Source of the DNA: Lentzea tibetensis
GTDB taxonomy: Bacteria; Actinomycetota; Actinomycetes; Mycobacteriales; Pseudonocardiaceae
NCBI RefSeq assembly: GCF_007845675.1
Contig: NZ_VOBR01000021.1
Coordinates: 1-64,000, forward strand
Length of the DNA stretch: 64,000 bases
Reading direction: 5' to 3'
Every line of letters begins with the position of its first letter. Within the stretch, counting starts at the first letter, position 1. The notes below the pieces were generated by a model, which made no database searches, had not been told where the DNA came from, and saw only the letters and a list, made by a program, of their open reading frames with translations. Below are positions 16,667 through 24,692 of this stretch, one piece after another. A program made the position numbers and the translations under genes.

Positions 16667-16995
16667 GACTGACCTCCCGGCTCGAACCCGAGCGCGGACA
16701 GCTGGTTCGGCGGTACGACCTGCCCGAGCGTGCGGTGCAGCTGCGCGGCCGCGTCACGCGACGCCGCCGCGGCGACGCGCACGATCTCGTCGCCCAGCGC
16801 GGACGGGCCCATCCGCAGCGCGGCCGGTGACACCTGGATCGACTGCGGCGCACCGCCCGCTGGCACCACGACCGTCACCGCACCGTCCGAAGAGGACGCC
16901 CGGCCCAGCACGGGACCGGTGCGCGCCACCAGGTCGGACACCTGGTTCTCGACGAAGGCCACCTGCTCGGCGGCGCGTTCGACTTCGTTGCTCAT
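16660..16995 (-). CDS. YbaB/EbfC-family protein, second paralogue
   Basis: The protein has 111 residues and the same fold class as the downstream gene: an N-terminal helix (VERAAEQVAFVENQV), a beta-sheet core with VTVVVPAGG, and a C-terminal helix rich in Ala. The two overlap and probably form a heterodimer (inference). It starts 8 nt after the NlpC/P60 stop. Confidence 0.75.
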   Translation of the reverse strand: MSNEVERAAEQVAFVENQVSDLVARTGPVLGRASSSDGAVTVVVPAGGAPQSIQVSPAALRMGPSALGDEIVRVAAAASRDAAAQLHRTLGQVVPPNQLSALGFEPGGQSW

Positions 16996-17003
16996 CCGCT
17001 AGC

Positions 17004-18185
17004 TCACCCCGTCGGCCGGTAGAAGCCCATGAAACCCATGCCGCAGTTCGAGGTGCGGATGGGGTTGACCTGAACCGGGTCGCCAGCCTCGACCATCTGC
17101 CCGTTGCCGATGACCATCGCGACGTGGCCGTCCCACACCACGAGGTCGCCGGGCAGCAGCTGGTTCTGCGGCACGGACGCGCCCATCGCCTGCGACGAAG
17201 CCGGGCGCGGGATGTCGAAGCCGGCACCCTTGTAGGCCCACTGCGTCAGGCCGCTGCAGTCCGTGCCCTGCGGCGGGTTCGCGCCGCCCCACACGTACGG
17301 CGTGCCGAGCGCGGACAGCGCCTGGCGCACGGCCTGCGCGGCGGTCTCGTTCGGCGCCTCGGCGCTCGACCCGTCCGGCAGGTTCACGCCGACGCCGGTG
17401 CCGGGCTGCAGCGGGATCGCCTGCGGGAGCCGCGGTCCGGACGCACCGCCACCGCCTCCGCCGCCTCCACCACCGCCGCCGGAACCGCCTCCGCCGCCAC
17501 CACCGCTGCCGCCTCCGGACGATCCGCCGGAGGAGCCGTTGCCGCCGGTGTCCGGCGGGCTCTTCGGGTCCTTGCCGTCGGCTCCGGAGATCGACGTCGT
17601 GTCGTCGCCACCGCCCAGCGGTTCGTCGAGGCCCTTGACCTCGGGCTTCTGCAGCCCGTTCAGCTGGCCGACGAGCTGGGACAGCTGGTCGCGCACCTTC
17701 TGGATCTCGGTGTCCGTGCGGGACGTGTACTCGTCGGCCTTGCCGGACAGCTCGGCCAGCACGGCGAGCACGACGCCGATGCCACCGATCGCGCCCAGTG
17801 CCATCGCGGCGGCGAGCCGGGGCGTCGCGTAGCCGACGAACTCGTCGATCAGGCCCTGGATGGCGGTGCGTCCGCCGGTCACCGCAGACACCCCGGTCGA
17901 GGCGGCGGTCTGCGCCGTGGAACTGTTGGTGGCCAACGTCTTCACCGCGCCGGAGAAGGCGGCCACCCGGCCCTGGAACGAGGTCGCCCGGTCGCCGTAC
18001 CAGTTCGCCATGGCGGCGTTGGCGGCGCCGGTGTGCCTGCCTTCGAGGTCGGTCAGCGCCGTGTTGGCCTTGCCGAACGAGTCGGCGGCGCGTGTGGCGC
18101 TGCCGGTGTCACCGTCGAGCTTGGCCAGGTTCTCCTTCATCGGGGCGATCAGGCCACCGATGAAGCCCGCGACATCTCCGCTCAC
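17004..18185 (-). CDS. WXG100-like / NlpC-P60 cell-wall peptidase fusion
   Basis: The protein has 393 residues. The N-terminal ~120 residues are helical and contain NWYGDRATSFQG, resembling WXG100/ESX effector heads. A hydrophobic segment (about 128-145) and a coiled region follow. A Gly/Ser linker (about 215-252) leads to an NlpC/P60 domain with catalytic Cys in GTDCSGLTQW and His in GHVAMVIG. Such enzymes cut peptidoglycan stem peptides. There is no Sec signal, so ESX-type export together with the adjacent EspC-like protein is likely. The start is GTG. Confidence 0.85.
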   Translation of the reverse strand: MSGDVAGFIGGLIAPMKENLAKLDGDTGSATRAADSFGKANTALTDLEGRHTGAANAAMANWYGDRATSFQGRVAAFSGAVKTLATNSSTAQTAASTGVSAVTGGRTAIQGLIDEFVGYATPRLAAAMALGAIGGIGVVLAVLAELSGKADEYTSRTDTEIQKVRDQLSQLVGQLNGLQKPEVKGLDEPLGGGDDTTSISGADGKDPKSPPDTGGNGSSGGSSGGGSGGGGGGGSGGGGGGGGGGGGASGPRLPQAIPLQPGTGVGVNLPDGSSAEAPNETAAQAVRQALSALGTPYVWGGANPPQGTDCSGLTQWAYKGAGFDIPRPASSQAMGASVPQNQLLPGDLVVWDGHVAMVIGNGQMVEAGDPVQVNPIRTSNCGMGFMGFYRPTG

Positions 18186-18205
18186 GGAAGTGCTTCCCCC
18201 TGCTG

Positions 18206-18532
18206 TCAGACCTGGTACGTGCGCTCGAGCGACGCCTTGGTGGCTTCCTCGCCCGCGATGTAGGCCTCGCGGGCCTTCGCGACGGCGGTGCCGAGCCCGG
18301 CGAGCCCGTTCGACGCCTCGCGGAGGCCGTCCAGCTGCCGCTGCGCGGCCTGCTGGAACGCGGCGTTGAGCCCGACCTCGTTGCCGATCTTGCCGAACGC
18401 GTCGCCCGGCAGCGACGTGACGCCGTTGAGCGTCGCCGTGCCGACGGAGCCGACCTCGCTCGACAACCCGCTCGCCGCGGACGCGTAGGCGGTCAACGCG
18501 TCGAGGTCGACCTTGACACCCTTGGCGGTCAT
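18206..18532 (-). CDS. EspC-like ESX (type VII) substrate
   Basis: The protein has 108 residues, is helical, and opens with VDLDALTAYASAASGL, the pattern of the EspC family. Near the C-terminus YIAGE fits the YxxxD/E type VII secretion signal. It is the first gene of a minus-strand operon with the NlpC/P60 fusion 20 nt downstream. It probably pairs with that protein as a helical heterodimer for export (inference). Confidence 0.8.
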   Translation of the reverse strand: MTAKGVKVDLDALTAYASAASGLSSEVGSVGTATLNGVTSLPGDAFGKIGNEVGLNAAFQQAAQRQLDGLREASNGLAGLGTAVAKAREAYIAGEEATKASLERTYQV

Positions 18533-18611
18533 CGCTTCCCCCTCGTGTTCACCAGAGATCCTGCCCCGATGAGCGGTACCTCGCCCGTCTTTCCCACAAG
18601 ATCATGGAACC

Positions 18612-19151
18612 GTGGGTGTGATCGAGCACTGGAACCGGATCCTGGCATGGCTGGCGGAGCACGCGCCGACCACGCGGGCCGCGCTCCGTCCGGGATCTGA
18701 CGCACGGCCGGACCTGGAGGTTCCCGCCGAGCTGGGCCAGTGGTGGAGCGTCTTCGGCGGCACCGGGGAGCACACGTTCGCGGAGATCCTGCCGCCCTTC
18801 TACACACCCATCGGCCCCGAGCGCGCGCTGTCGCTGCGCGAGCGCAACAGCGCGTTCTTCACGACCCTGCCCGGCGAGGCGGGCGCGCCGGTGTCGGGGT
18901 TCCACCCGGACTGGCTGCCGATCGCGACCGACGGCACCGGTGACGTGCTGGCACTCGACCTGCGGCCGGGCGTGCTGCGCGGCTGCGTCGTCGAGTGGGA
19001 TCGCGAGCGCCGCGAGATGGTCAAGCCGGAGTGGCCGGGCCTGGTGGAGATGTTCGACCAGGTCGCGACGGCACTGGAGACCGTGTCGAGGCTCGGTCAC
19101 TGCCAGCCCGTGGTCAACTCGGCGGGCGAGCTCAGCTGGTTCACCGACTAG
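18612..19151 (+). CDS. SMI1/KNR4 (SUKH)-domain protein
   Basis: The protein has 179 residues. IEHWNRILAWLAEHAP, then LPAELG-like VPAELGQWWSVFGG, and later PDWLPIATDGTGDVLALDL form the SUKH pattern. Many bacterial SUKH proteins are immunity proteins against contact-dependent or ESX-delivered toxins. It is divergent from the EspC-like gene, so an immunity or regulatory link to that cassette is conceivable; no toxin domain is visible nearby. GTG start; a second GTG lies 6 nt later. Confidence 0.8.
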   Translation: MGVIEHWNRILAWLAEHAPTTRAALRPGSDARPDLEVPAELGQWWSVFGGTGEHTFAEILPPFYTPIGPERALSLRERNSAFFTTLPGEAGAPVSGFHPDWLPIATDGTGDVLALDLRPGVLRGCVVEWDRERREMVKPEWPGLVEMFDQVATALETVSRLGHCQPVVNSAGELSWFTD

Positions 19152-19187
19152 GTGCCGGCCGCGAGCGCGGCCGACATGATCAGCCGA

Positions 19188-19814
19188 TCAGCTGTTGACC
19201 AGCCCCGCGCGCCACGCCCAGGACGCGATCTCCACCCGGTTGCGCACGCCGAGCTTGCCCTGCACGGACGCGAGGTGCGTCTTCACCGTCGACAGGGACA
19301 GGTAGAGCGCGGCCGCGATCTCCTGGTTGGTGAGCCCGCGCGCCACCTCGCGCACGACGTCCTGCTCGCGTGCGGTGAGCTGCCCGGTGTCCGGCTTCTC
19401 CGCGGGACGGGAGAAGTGCTCCAGCATCCGGACGGTCACCTGCGGCGAGATCAGCGCGTTGCCCTGCGCCGCGGCGCGCACGGCCTCGACGAGCAGGGCC
19501 GGTCCGGCGTCCTTGGTGAGGAAGCCGCTCGCGCCGTTCTCCAGCGCCGTGTGCACGTACTCGTCGAGGTCGAACGTGGTCACGACGACCACCTTCGTGC
19601 TGCCCGACAGGCGTTTGGTGACCTCGAGACCGTCCAAACCGGGCATGCGGATGTCGAGCAGGCACACGTCCGGCTGGAGCTCGCGCGCCTTCGTGACGGC
19701 CTGGACGCCGTCCGCGACGTCGGCGACGACCGTGATGTCCTGTTGCTTCTCCAGGATCATCCGGAAGCCGACGCGCACCATCTCCTGGTCGTCGGCGATC
19801 AGGACCGAGATCAC
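19188..19814 (-). CDS. NarL/LuxR-family response regulator
   Basis: The protein has 208 residues. The receiver domain (1-120) has the acidic pair DD near residue 8, the phosphoacceptor Asp in CLLDIRMPG, and the switch Lys in LTKDAG. The C-terminal HTH_LuxR domain (about 145-205) has LTAREQDVVREVARGL and STVKTHLASVQGKLG. It overlaps the kinase gene by 4 nt and is divergent from an ABC exporter, its probable target. Confidence 0.95.
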   Translation of the reverse strand: MISVLIADDQEMVRVGFRMILEKQQDITVVADVADGVQAVTKARELQPDVCLLDIRMPGLDGLEVTKRLSGSTKVVVVTTFDLDEYVHTALENGASGFLTKDAGPALLVEAVRAAAQGNALISPQVTVRMLEHFSRPAEKPDTGQLTAREQDVVREVARGLTNQEIAAALYLSLSTVKTHLASVQGKLGVRNRVEIASWAWRAGLVNS

Positions 19815-20959
19815 TTGTCCCCTTCCAGCGGTAGTTCGGCGAGCACCTGCCAGCCCTTCTCACGAGGCCCGGCGGAGAAGAGCCCGCCGAGCAGGTCGAC
19901 GCGTTCCCGCATGCCGACGAGCCCGTAGCCGCCTGCCTGCACGGGACCGCCCCGGCCGTCGTCGGCGACGACGACGCGCAGCGCCTTCGGCGTGCGGGAC
20001 AGTTCCACCTCGATCATGGTCGGGGACACCGCGTGCTTGTGCACGTTGGTGAGCGACTCCTGGACCAGCCGCAGCACCGAGCGACCCAGCTCGGGCGCCA
20101 GGTCGGCGGGCAGGTCGATCCGGGCGCGCACGTCGAGGCCCAGCTCGCGCGTCCGCTCGACGAGCGCCAGCACGTCCGCGCCGAGGTCGGTGGTCGCGAC
20201 GTCCGTCTCGCCCTGGCGCAGCGTGCCGACGAGCCTGCGCATCGCGCCCAGCGCGTCCGTTCCGCTGCGCACGATGCCGGGCAGCAGCCGGTGCGCGGCC
20301 CGCGGGTCCTCGTCGGACACCTCCAGCGCGGCCTGCGCCTGCACGAGCATGCCCGTGACGTGGTGCGCGACGACGTCGTGCAGCTCACGGGCGAGCGAGA
20401 TGCGCTCTTCGCGCTGCGCACCGGACACCGCGGTCGTGATCAGCCGCTCGCGCTCGGCGTCGCGCGCCCTGAAGTAGAGGCCGGCGCCGATCGAGAGCAC
20501 GCCGAGGAGCACCGCCCCGGCGATGTCCGAGTTGCTCCGCATGAAGTTGCCCTCGCGGACGAACGCGGCGTGCGTGCTCACCGCGATGAGCGCGACGACC
20601 ACGACCGCGGACTCTTTGACCGACCCGTGCCGCACGGTGACCGCGACGATCACCATGCACGCCATCGTCTCGGCGATGGTGATCGGACTGAGCAGGCTCA
20701 TCGTGAAGATGTTCAGCGCACCGGCGGCGACCGACGTCACGAAGATCGACCCGACGGCCAGCACCAGTGCCGTGGTGCGGTGCTTCAGCGCCAGCACCGC
20801 GGCGCCGCACGTGGGGACCATCAACAGCCACACGAACCCCTCTCGGGCGCTGCTCGCGTTGTACAGCAGCAGCTGGCCGACCAGCGCGATCCCGAGCACC
20901 ACCGCGAGGGGCCACTGCTGCCCCTTGAACCTGTCCAGCCACCTGTCCACGATGGACAA
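19811..20959 (-). CDS. Sensor histidine kinase (HisKA_3 type)
   Basis: The protein has 382 residues. The N-terminal ~150 residues are hydrophobic, with about five membrane segments and hardly any extracytoplasmic loop, like intramembrane-sensing kinases. The dimerisation/His domain has RELHDVVAHHVTGM with the phosphoryl His. A HATPase_c domain follows, with VVADDGRGG and GLVGMRERV. It partners the regulator at 19188, and its start codon sits inside one of the over-represented GTCCA-N3-TGGAC palindromes. Confidence 0.93.
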   Translation of the reverse strand: MSIVDRWLDRFKGQQWPLAVVLGIALVGQLLLYNASSAREGFVWLLMVPTCGAAVLALKHRTTALVLAVGSIFVTSVAAGALNIFTMSLLSPITIAETMACMVIVAVTVRHGSVKESAVVVVALIAVSTHAAFVREGNFMRSNSDIAGAVLLGVLSIGAGLYFRARDAERERLITTAVSGAQREERISLARELHDVVAHHVTGMLVQAQAALEVSDEDPRAAHRLLPGIVRSGTDALGAMRRLVGTLRQGETDVATTDLGADVLALVERTRELGLDVRARIDLPADLAPELGRSVLRLVQESLTNVHKHAVSPTMIEVELSRTPKALRVVVADDGRGGPVQAGGYGLVGMRERVDLLGGLFSAGPREKGWQVLAELPLEGDK

Positions 20960-21058
20960 GGTAGGGGCTGTCCTGCCTGCCTGCCTCGGTCATCCGGCCG
21001 ACCCGGAGTGTCGTTCCGGCTGAAGTTTTGTCCCCCTCGCCGGGGCACGTTGGACGGC

Positions 21059-21727
21059 ATGACTTCGTTGCTGGCCGCTCGCGGCCTGGTCAAGACCTAC
21101 GGATCGGTGCGCGCACTGGACGGCGTGGACGTCGACGTCCACGCGGGTGACGTGATCGCCGTCGTCGGTCCGTCCGGCTCGGGCAAGACCACCCTGCTGC
21201 ACGTCCTGTCCGGCATCCGGACCGCCGACCTGGGCGACGTGTTCCTCGACGGCGCACCGATCGGCGTGCTCTCCGAGACCCGGCGCAGCAAGCTCCGCCG
21301 CACCTCGTTCGGCTTCGTCTTCCAGTCGGGCATGCTCGTCGCCGAGCTCTCCGCTCTCGAGAACGCCGCCCTGCCTTCGCTGCTGGCCGGTGCTGACCGT
21401 TCGTCGGCACTCTCCGCGGCGTCCTCGTGGCTGGACCGGCTGGGGCTCTCCGGTCTGGGTGCGCGGCGTCCGGGGTCCTTGTCCGGCGGGCAGGCGCAGC
21501 GCGTCGCCATCGCCCGTGCTCTCGCACACCAGCCGCGGGTGATCTTCGCCGACGAGCCGACGGGTGCTCTGGACAGCCGCACTGGTCAGGACATGATGAC
21601 GGCCCTGCTGGAGTCCGCTGCCGCTTCGCGGGCCGCTGTCGTCGTGGTGACGCACGACCAGGCGATCGCCGCTCGGGCCGACCGGGTCGTCGAGATGCGG
21701 GACGGGCGCATCGGGGTGTTCGCGTGA
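21059..21727 (+). CDS. ABC exporter ATP-binding protein (MacB/LolD type)
   Basis: The protein has 222 residues. Walker [10 protein letters not shown], a Q-loop in FVFQSGM, signature LSGGQAQR, Walker [13 protein letters not shown] and switch His in VVTHD are all intact. The subfamily works with FtsX-like permeases in export or antibiotic resistance. It is divergent from the two-component system across 99 nt and overlaps the permease start (GTGA). The ATG lies 3 nt after TGGACGG; the ribosome-binding site is poor. Confidence 0.94.
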   Translation: MTSLLAARGLVKTYGSVRALDGVDVDVHAGDVIAVVGPSGSGKTTLLHVLSGIRTADLGDVFLDGAPIGVLSETRRSKLRRTSFGFVFQSGMLVAELSALENAALPSLLAGADRSSALSAASSWLDRLGLSGLGARRPGSLSGGQAQRVAIARALAHQPRVIFADEPTGALDSRTGQDMMTALLESAAASRAAVVVVTHDQAIAARADRVVEMRDGRIGVFA

Positions 21728-24096
21728 GGCTCGCTTTCGCCGTGCTGCGCGGGGACGGGCGCAGCCGGGTCGCTGCTCTTCTGGTCGCTCTGGGTGTGGC
21801 CGTTGGGGTTTCGCTGGTGCTGTGGCTCGTGTCGTCGCCGCACGCCTTGCAGGCCAGGGCTGATCGTGCCGCGTGGCGCAGTCCTGATGCAGCTGTCTCC
21901 TCGTCTGCCGCTCGGTTGACGCTCGCGGTCAACCGGGACTCCTACCGCGGGCTGGTGATCTCGCGGTTCGACGTGGCCGGTGCCGTGGACGTGCCGGTTG
22001 CGCCTGGTATTCCTCGGGTTCCTGCTGCCGGCGAGGTGTTGTTGTCGCCCGCGTTGGCCTCGTTGGTGGCGTCGGAGCCTCGGGACGTGCTGGGGGATCG
22101 GTTTCCCGGCAAGGTGATCGGGGAGCTCGGGCCTGCCGCGTTGCAGTACCCCGATGAGCTCGTGGCGATCGTGGGGCACGCGCCTGGTTCGCTGCGGGGG
22201 TATCCGCTGGTGTCGTTGACCGGGGTCGGGGGATCGGTCGACGAGCTGTTGTTGTTGCTCACGCGGGTTGGGCTCGTCGTGCTCGTGGTGCCCTGTCTCG
22301 TGTTGGTGGGGTCCGCTGCTCGGTTGACCGCTGCTCGGCGGGCTCGGCGGTTGGCTGCTCTGCGGTTGGCCGGGGCCACTCCTTGGCAGACCGTTGTCGT
22401 CACCGCTGCGGAGACCGCTGTCGGGGCTGTCGTCGGCAGTGTTGTGGGGGTTGTGGTTGCTCGGCCGTTGAGTTCCTTGACCGCCCGGATTCCTTGGGGT
22501 GGTGGGACTTGGTTTCCCGGTGACTTCACGCCGCCCGCGTCCGTTGTGGTCGTTGTGGCGGTGCTGGCGCCTCTGCTGACTGTGGGAGCTGCGCTGGCCG
22601 GGCTGCTTCGGGGCCCGGAATTGTCGGTGGTGCCTGGGAGAATTAAGTCAGGGGACCCCCAGGCGGGGACTTCTGCGCGAGCGCGCGGCGGTTTCGGCAG
22701 CCCGGAATTGTCGGTGCTGTCTGGGAAACTTGAATCAGGGGACCCCCAGGAGGGGACGCCTGCGGGAGCGCGGGTTCGTGCGCGCGGCGCTGGTCGCGGG
22801 CCGGGATTGTCGGTGCTGCGTGGGAGAATGAAAGCAGGGGACCCCCTGGGCGGGGACGCCCGCGGCAGCGTGTCCAAGGCGCGGCTCTGGCTCGTCGTCG
22901 GTGCCTGCGCCCTCTTCTTCTTCGGCCTCTCGACCGCGCGTGACCACGGCAGCGGCGACCGGTTCACCGTGCTGGTGCTGGGCGTCGGCGCGGTGTCACT
23001 GGCGCTGGTGTTCGCGGGCCCGGTGGTGACGAAGCTCGTCGGTGTGGTCTTCGTCCGCCGGTGGCGCGGGCCGGCGACGCTCCTCGCCGGCCGCAGGCTC
23101 GCGGGTGACCCGGTGGCGGCGTTCCGCGGCAGCGCGGGGCTCGTGGTCGCCGTCTTCACCGGCTCGATGGCGCTCACGATGCTGCCCGGCCTCGCCGACC
23201 AGGTCCCGTACAGCGACGACACGTGGCGCGCCGAGGCGATCGTCGCCACCGGCATCGGCGACCCAAGACAGGCCGAGACGCTGCAAACACAGACCGAGAC
23301 GGGCCAGGCCGTTCCCATCACCGAAGGGGAGCTCGGCGGCTACGCGGCACTGGTCGCCCGGTGCGCGGACCTCGCGCCGCTGCTCAACGGCCTCACCTGC
23401 CAGCCAGGACCCGCGATCTACCACCCAACGGGCATGTCCCAGGTGACCGGCGACTTCCAACCGCACACCGGCGACCGGTCCGCCCCAAGGCCCGACGCGC
23501 CGGCCCGCACGTATCCGGCGCGCGGCCGGAACTACATCGTCATCGACCCCGAACTGCTGCCGCCGCAACGACCGACCGCCGCCGCGGCGCTCACGAACGA
23601 GGCCAACCGCGAACAGGTGCACACGGCCGTGGTGCGCGCATTGCCGGGCGCACACCTCCAGGGCAAGGAGCGGGACTTCTGGGCCGACACGCTCATGGAG
23701 GACCTGAACCGCGCGACGGTCATCGGGCTCGGCATCGCCGCGCTCGTCGGCGGTGCGGCCGCGGCGGTGGCGGCGGCCGGGTCGGTGATCGACCGGCGGC
23801 AGACGTTCGCGGCGTTGATCGCGGCGGGTACGCCGGTGAAGACGCTGGGCCGCGCGCTGCGGCGCGAGGTGGTGCTGCCGGTGCTCGCCGCGACGGCCGG
23901 GGCGTGTGCCGCGGGGCTGGTCGTCGGACTCGGGTTGGTGGAGATCACCCGTGAGATCACCGAGCGCGGTGGCTTCGTGCTGACGCCGTGGTTCCTCGTG
24001 CCCGTCGCGGTCGGGCTCGTGGTCGCGCTGGTCGCGGCCTCGGCGTGCGGGCCGGTACTACGCGGCATCCGACCTGGGGACTACGCGTCCGAATAG
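21724..24096 (+). CDS. FtsX-like ABC permease carrying a triple in-frame repeat insert
   Basis: The protein has about 790 residues: one membrane segment at the N-terminus, an extracytoplasmic domain, then FtsX-type segments (LLLLLTRVGLVVLVVPCLV and following), a second domain and a C-terminal membrane bundle. It pairs with the ATPase at 21059. About residues 297-382, between the first and second permease halves, contain three copies of the dispersed repeat, encoding PELSVLSGKLESGDP-like units. Spacings of 87 and 99 nt keep the frame open. The linker should be cytoplasmic and disordered. The GTG start lies in a GTGA overlap. Confidence 0.88.
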   Translation: MRLAFAVLRGDGRSRVAALLVALGVAVGVSLVLWLVSSPHALQARADRAAWRSPDAAVSSSAARLTLAVNRDSYRGLVISRFDVAGAVDVPVAPGIPRVPAAGEVLLSPALASLVASEPRDVLGDRFPGKVIGELGPAALQYPDELVAIVGHAPGSLRGYPLVSLTGVGGSVDELLLLLTRVGLVVLVVPCLVLVGSAARLTAARRARRLAALRLAGATPWQTVVVTAAETAVGAVVGSVVGVVVARPLSSLTARIPWGGGTWFPGDFTPPASVVVVVAVLAPLLTVGAALAGLLRGPELSVVPGRIKSGDPQAGTSARARGGFGSPELSVLSGKLESGDPQEGTPAGARVRARGAGRGPGLSVLRGRMKAGDPLGGDARGSVSKARLWLVVGACALFFFGLSTARDHGSGDRFTVLVLGVGAVSLALVFAGPVVTKLVGVVFVRRWRGPATLLAGRRLAGDPVAAFRGSAGLVVAVFTGSMALTMLPGLADQVPYSDDTWRAEAIVATGIGDPRQAETLQTQTETGQAVPITEGELGGYAALVARCADLAPLLNGLTCQPGPAIYHPTGMSQVTGDFQPHTGDRSAPRPDAPARTYPARGRNYIVIDPELLPPQRPTAAAALTNEANREQVHTAVVRALPGAHLQGKERDFWADTLMEDLNRATVIGLGIAALVGGAAAAVAAAGSVIDRRQTFAALIAAGTPVKTLGRALRREVVLPVLAATAGACAAGLVVGLGLVEITREITERGGFVLTPWFLVPVAVGLVVALVAASACGPVLRGIRPGDYASE
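22612..22867 (+). repeat. Dispersed repeat, copies 3-5, in frame inside the permease
   Basis: Three units start at about 22612, 22699 and 22798. Each runs from CCGGAATTGTCGGTG through AATCAGGGGACCCCCAGG to a Gly/Arg-coding GC-rich tail. Start-to-start spacing is 87 and 99 nt, both multiples of three. Copies outside genes occur at 446-527 and, reversed, at 11485-11545. Confidence 0.85.
22698..22797 (+). other. Middle unit of the in-gene repeat (best-preserved copy)
   Basis: This ~100-bp unit contains every block of the element, including AGGGGACGCCTGCGGGAGCG, which also appears in the intergenic copy near 505. It is therefore the best reference for searching the genome. In the permease it encodes PELSVLSGKLESGDPQEGT followed by an Arg/Gly-rich stretch. 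Confidence 0.7.
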
Positions 24097-24121
24097 AACC
24101 TCGGCCGTGTGGCCGACCCCC

Positions 24122-24158
24122 ATCCGGCCCTCAGCGCGATGTGCGCTGAGGGCCGGAT
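24122..24158. terminator. Terminator after the ABC permease
   Basis: A 16-bp perfect stem (24122-24137 with 24143-24158) has a 5-nt loop and lies 26 nt after the permease stop. The VanZ-like gene begins 16 nt later, so it also forms part of that gene's 5' region. Confidence 0.8.
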
Positions 24159-24173
24159 TCCTAGGTTGGGTTC

Positions 24174-24692
24174 ATGACCAACGCACAACTCGTCAGCGTC
24201 CAATGGGGACTGTTCCTCAGTGTGGTTTTCATTCTGCCGCAACTGTTCTTCCGGCAGCTGACGTGGCGAAGTGCGTTGCTCACCGGATACTTCAGCATGC
24301 TGTTCGCCGCCGTTCTCCTGCCGCTCGGCGGACATCCGGACCAGGCCGTGCAGCCGGTGCCGTTCCAGTGGGTGGCGGACACTTTCCGGGACGGGCCCAT
24401 CGCCTTCGAGCAGATGCTGCTCAACGTGGCCCTGTTCGTGCCGCTCGGCGCGTTCCTGTGGCGTCAGAGGAACGCGGTCGCCATCGGCTTCACGCTGTCG
24501 CTCGCCATCGAGACCACGCAGCTGGTGCTCGGCCACCGGATCTTCGACGTCGACGACCTGATGACCAACACCACCGGCACGCTCGTCGGCTGGCTGGCCG
24601 TCAACTGGGCGACCGCGCTGCTCACCCAGGCGAAAAGGGGAGCTTTGCCAGCGGTCAGCGCTGGCAAAGCTCCCCACATGGCACAGCGTTAG
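24174..24692 (+). CDS. VanZ-like membrane protein
   Basis: The protein has 172 residues and about five membrane segments. The VanZ-family core is visible: NVALFVPLGAF, then ETTQLVLGHRIFDVDDLMTNTTG, with the conserved Glu, Arg and Asp residues. VanZ proteins confer low-level teicoplanin resistance in some settings; most members have no known role. The last ~20 codons run through a 17-bp terminator hairpin, and the stop overlaps the convergent aldehyde dehydrogenase gene by 4 nt. Confidence 0.85.
   Translation: MTNAQLVSVQWGLFLSVVFILPQLFFRQLTWRSALLTGYFSMLFAAVLLPLGGHPDQAVQPVPFQWVADTFRDGPIAFEQMLLNVALFVPLGAFLWRQRNAVAIGFTLSLAIETTQLVLGHRIFDVDDLMTNTTGTLVGWLAVNWATALLTQAKRGALPAVSAGKAPHMAQR
24637..24675 (-). 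terminator. Terminator hairpin embedded in the VanZ coding region
   Basis: A 17-bp perfect stem (24637-24653 with 24659-24675) has loop GTCAG. On the minus strand it is followed by TTTTCG and lies 14 nt beyond the stop of the aldehyde dehydrogenase gene, so it mainly terminates the deoC operon while encoding the VanZ C-terminus on the other strand. Confidence 0.8.

Noticed and set aside
22612-22867. Insertion sequence or transposon inside the permease
   Set aside because: No transposase or long terminal repeats; the unit is only 60-100 bp and the frame stays open.
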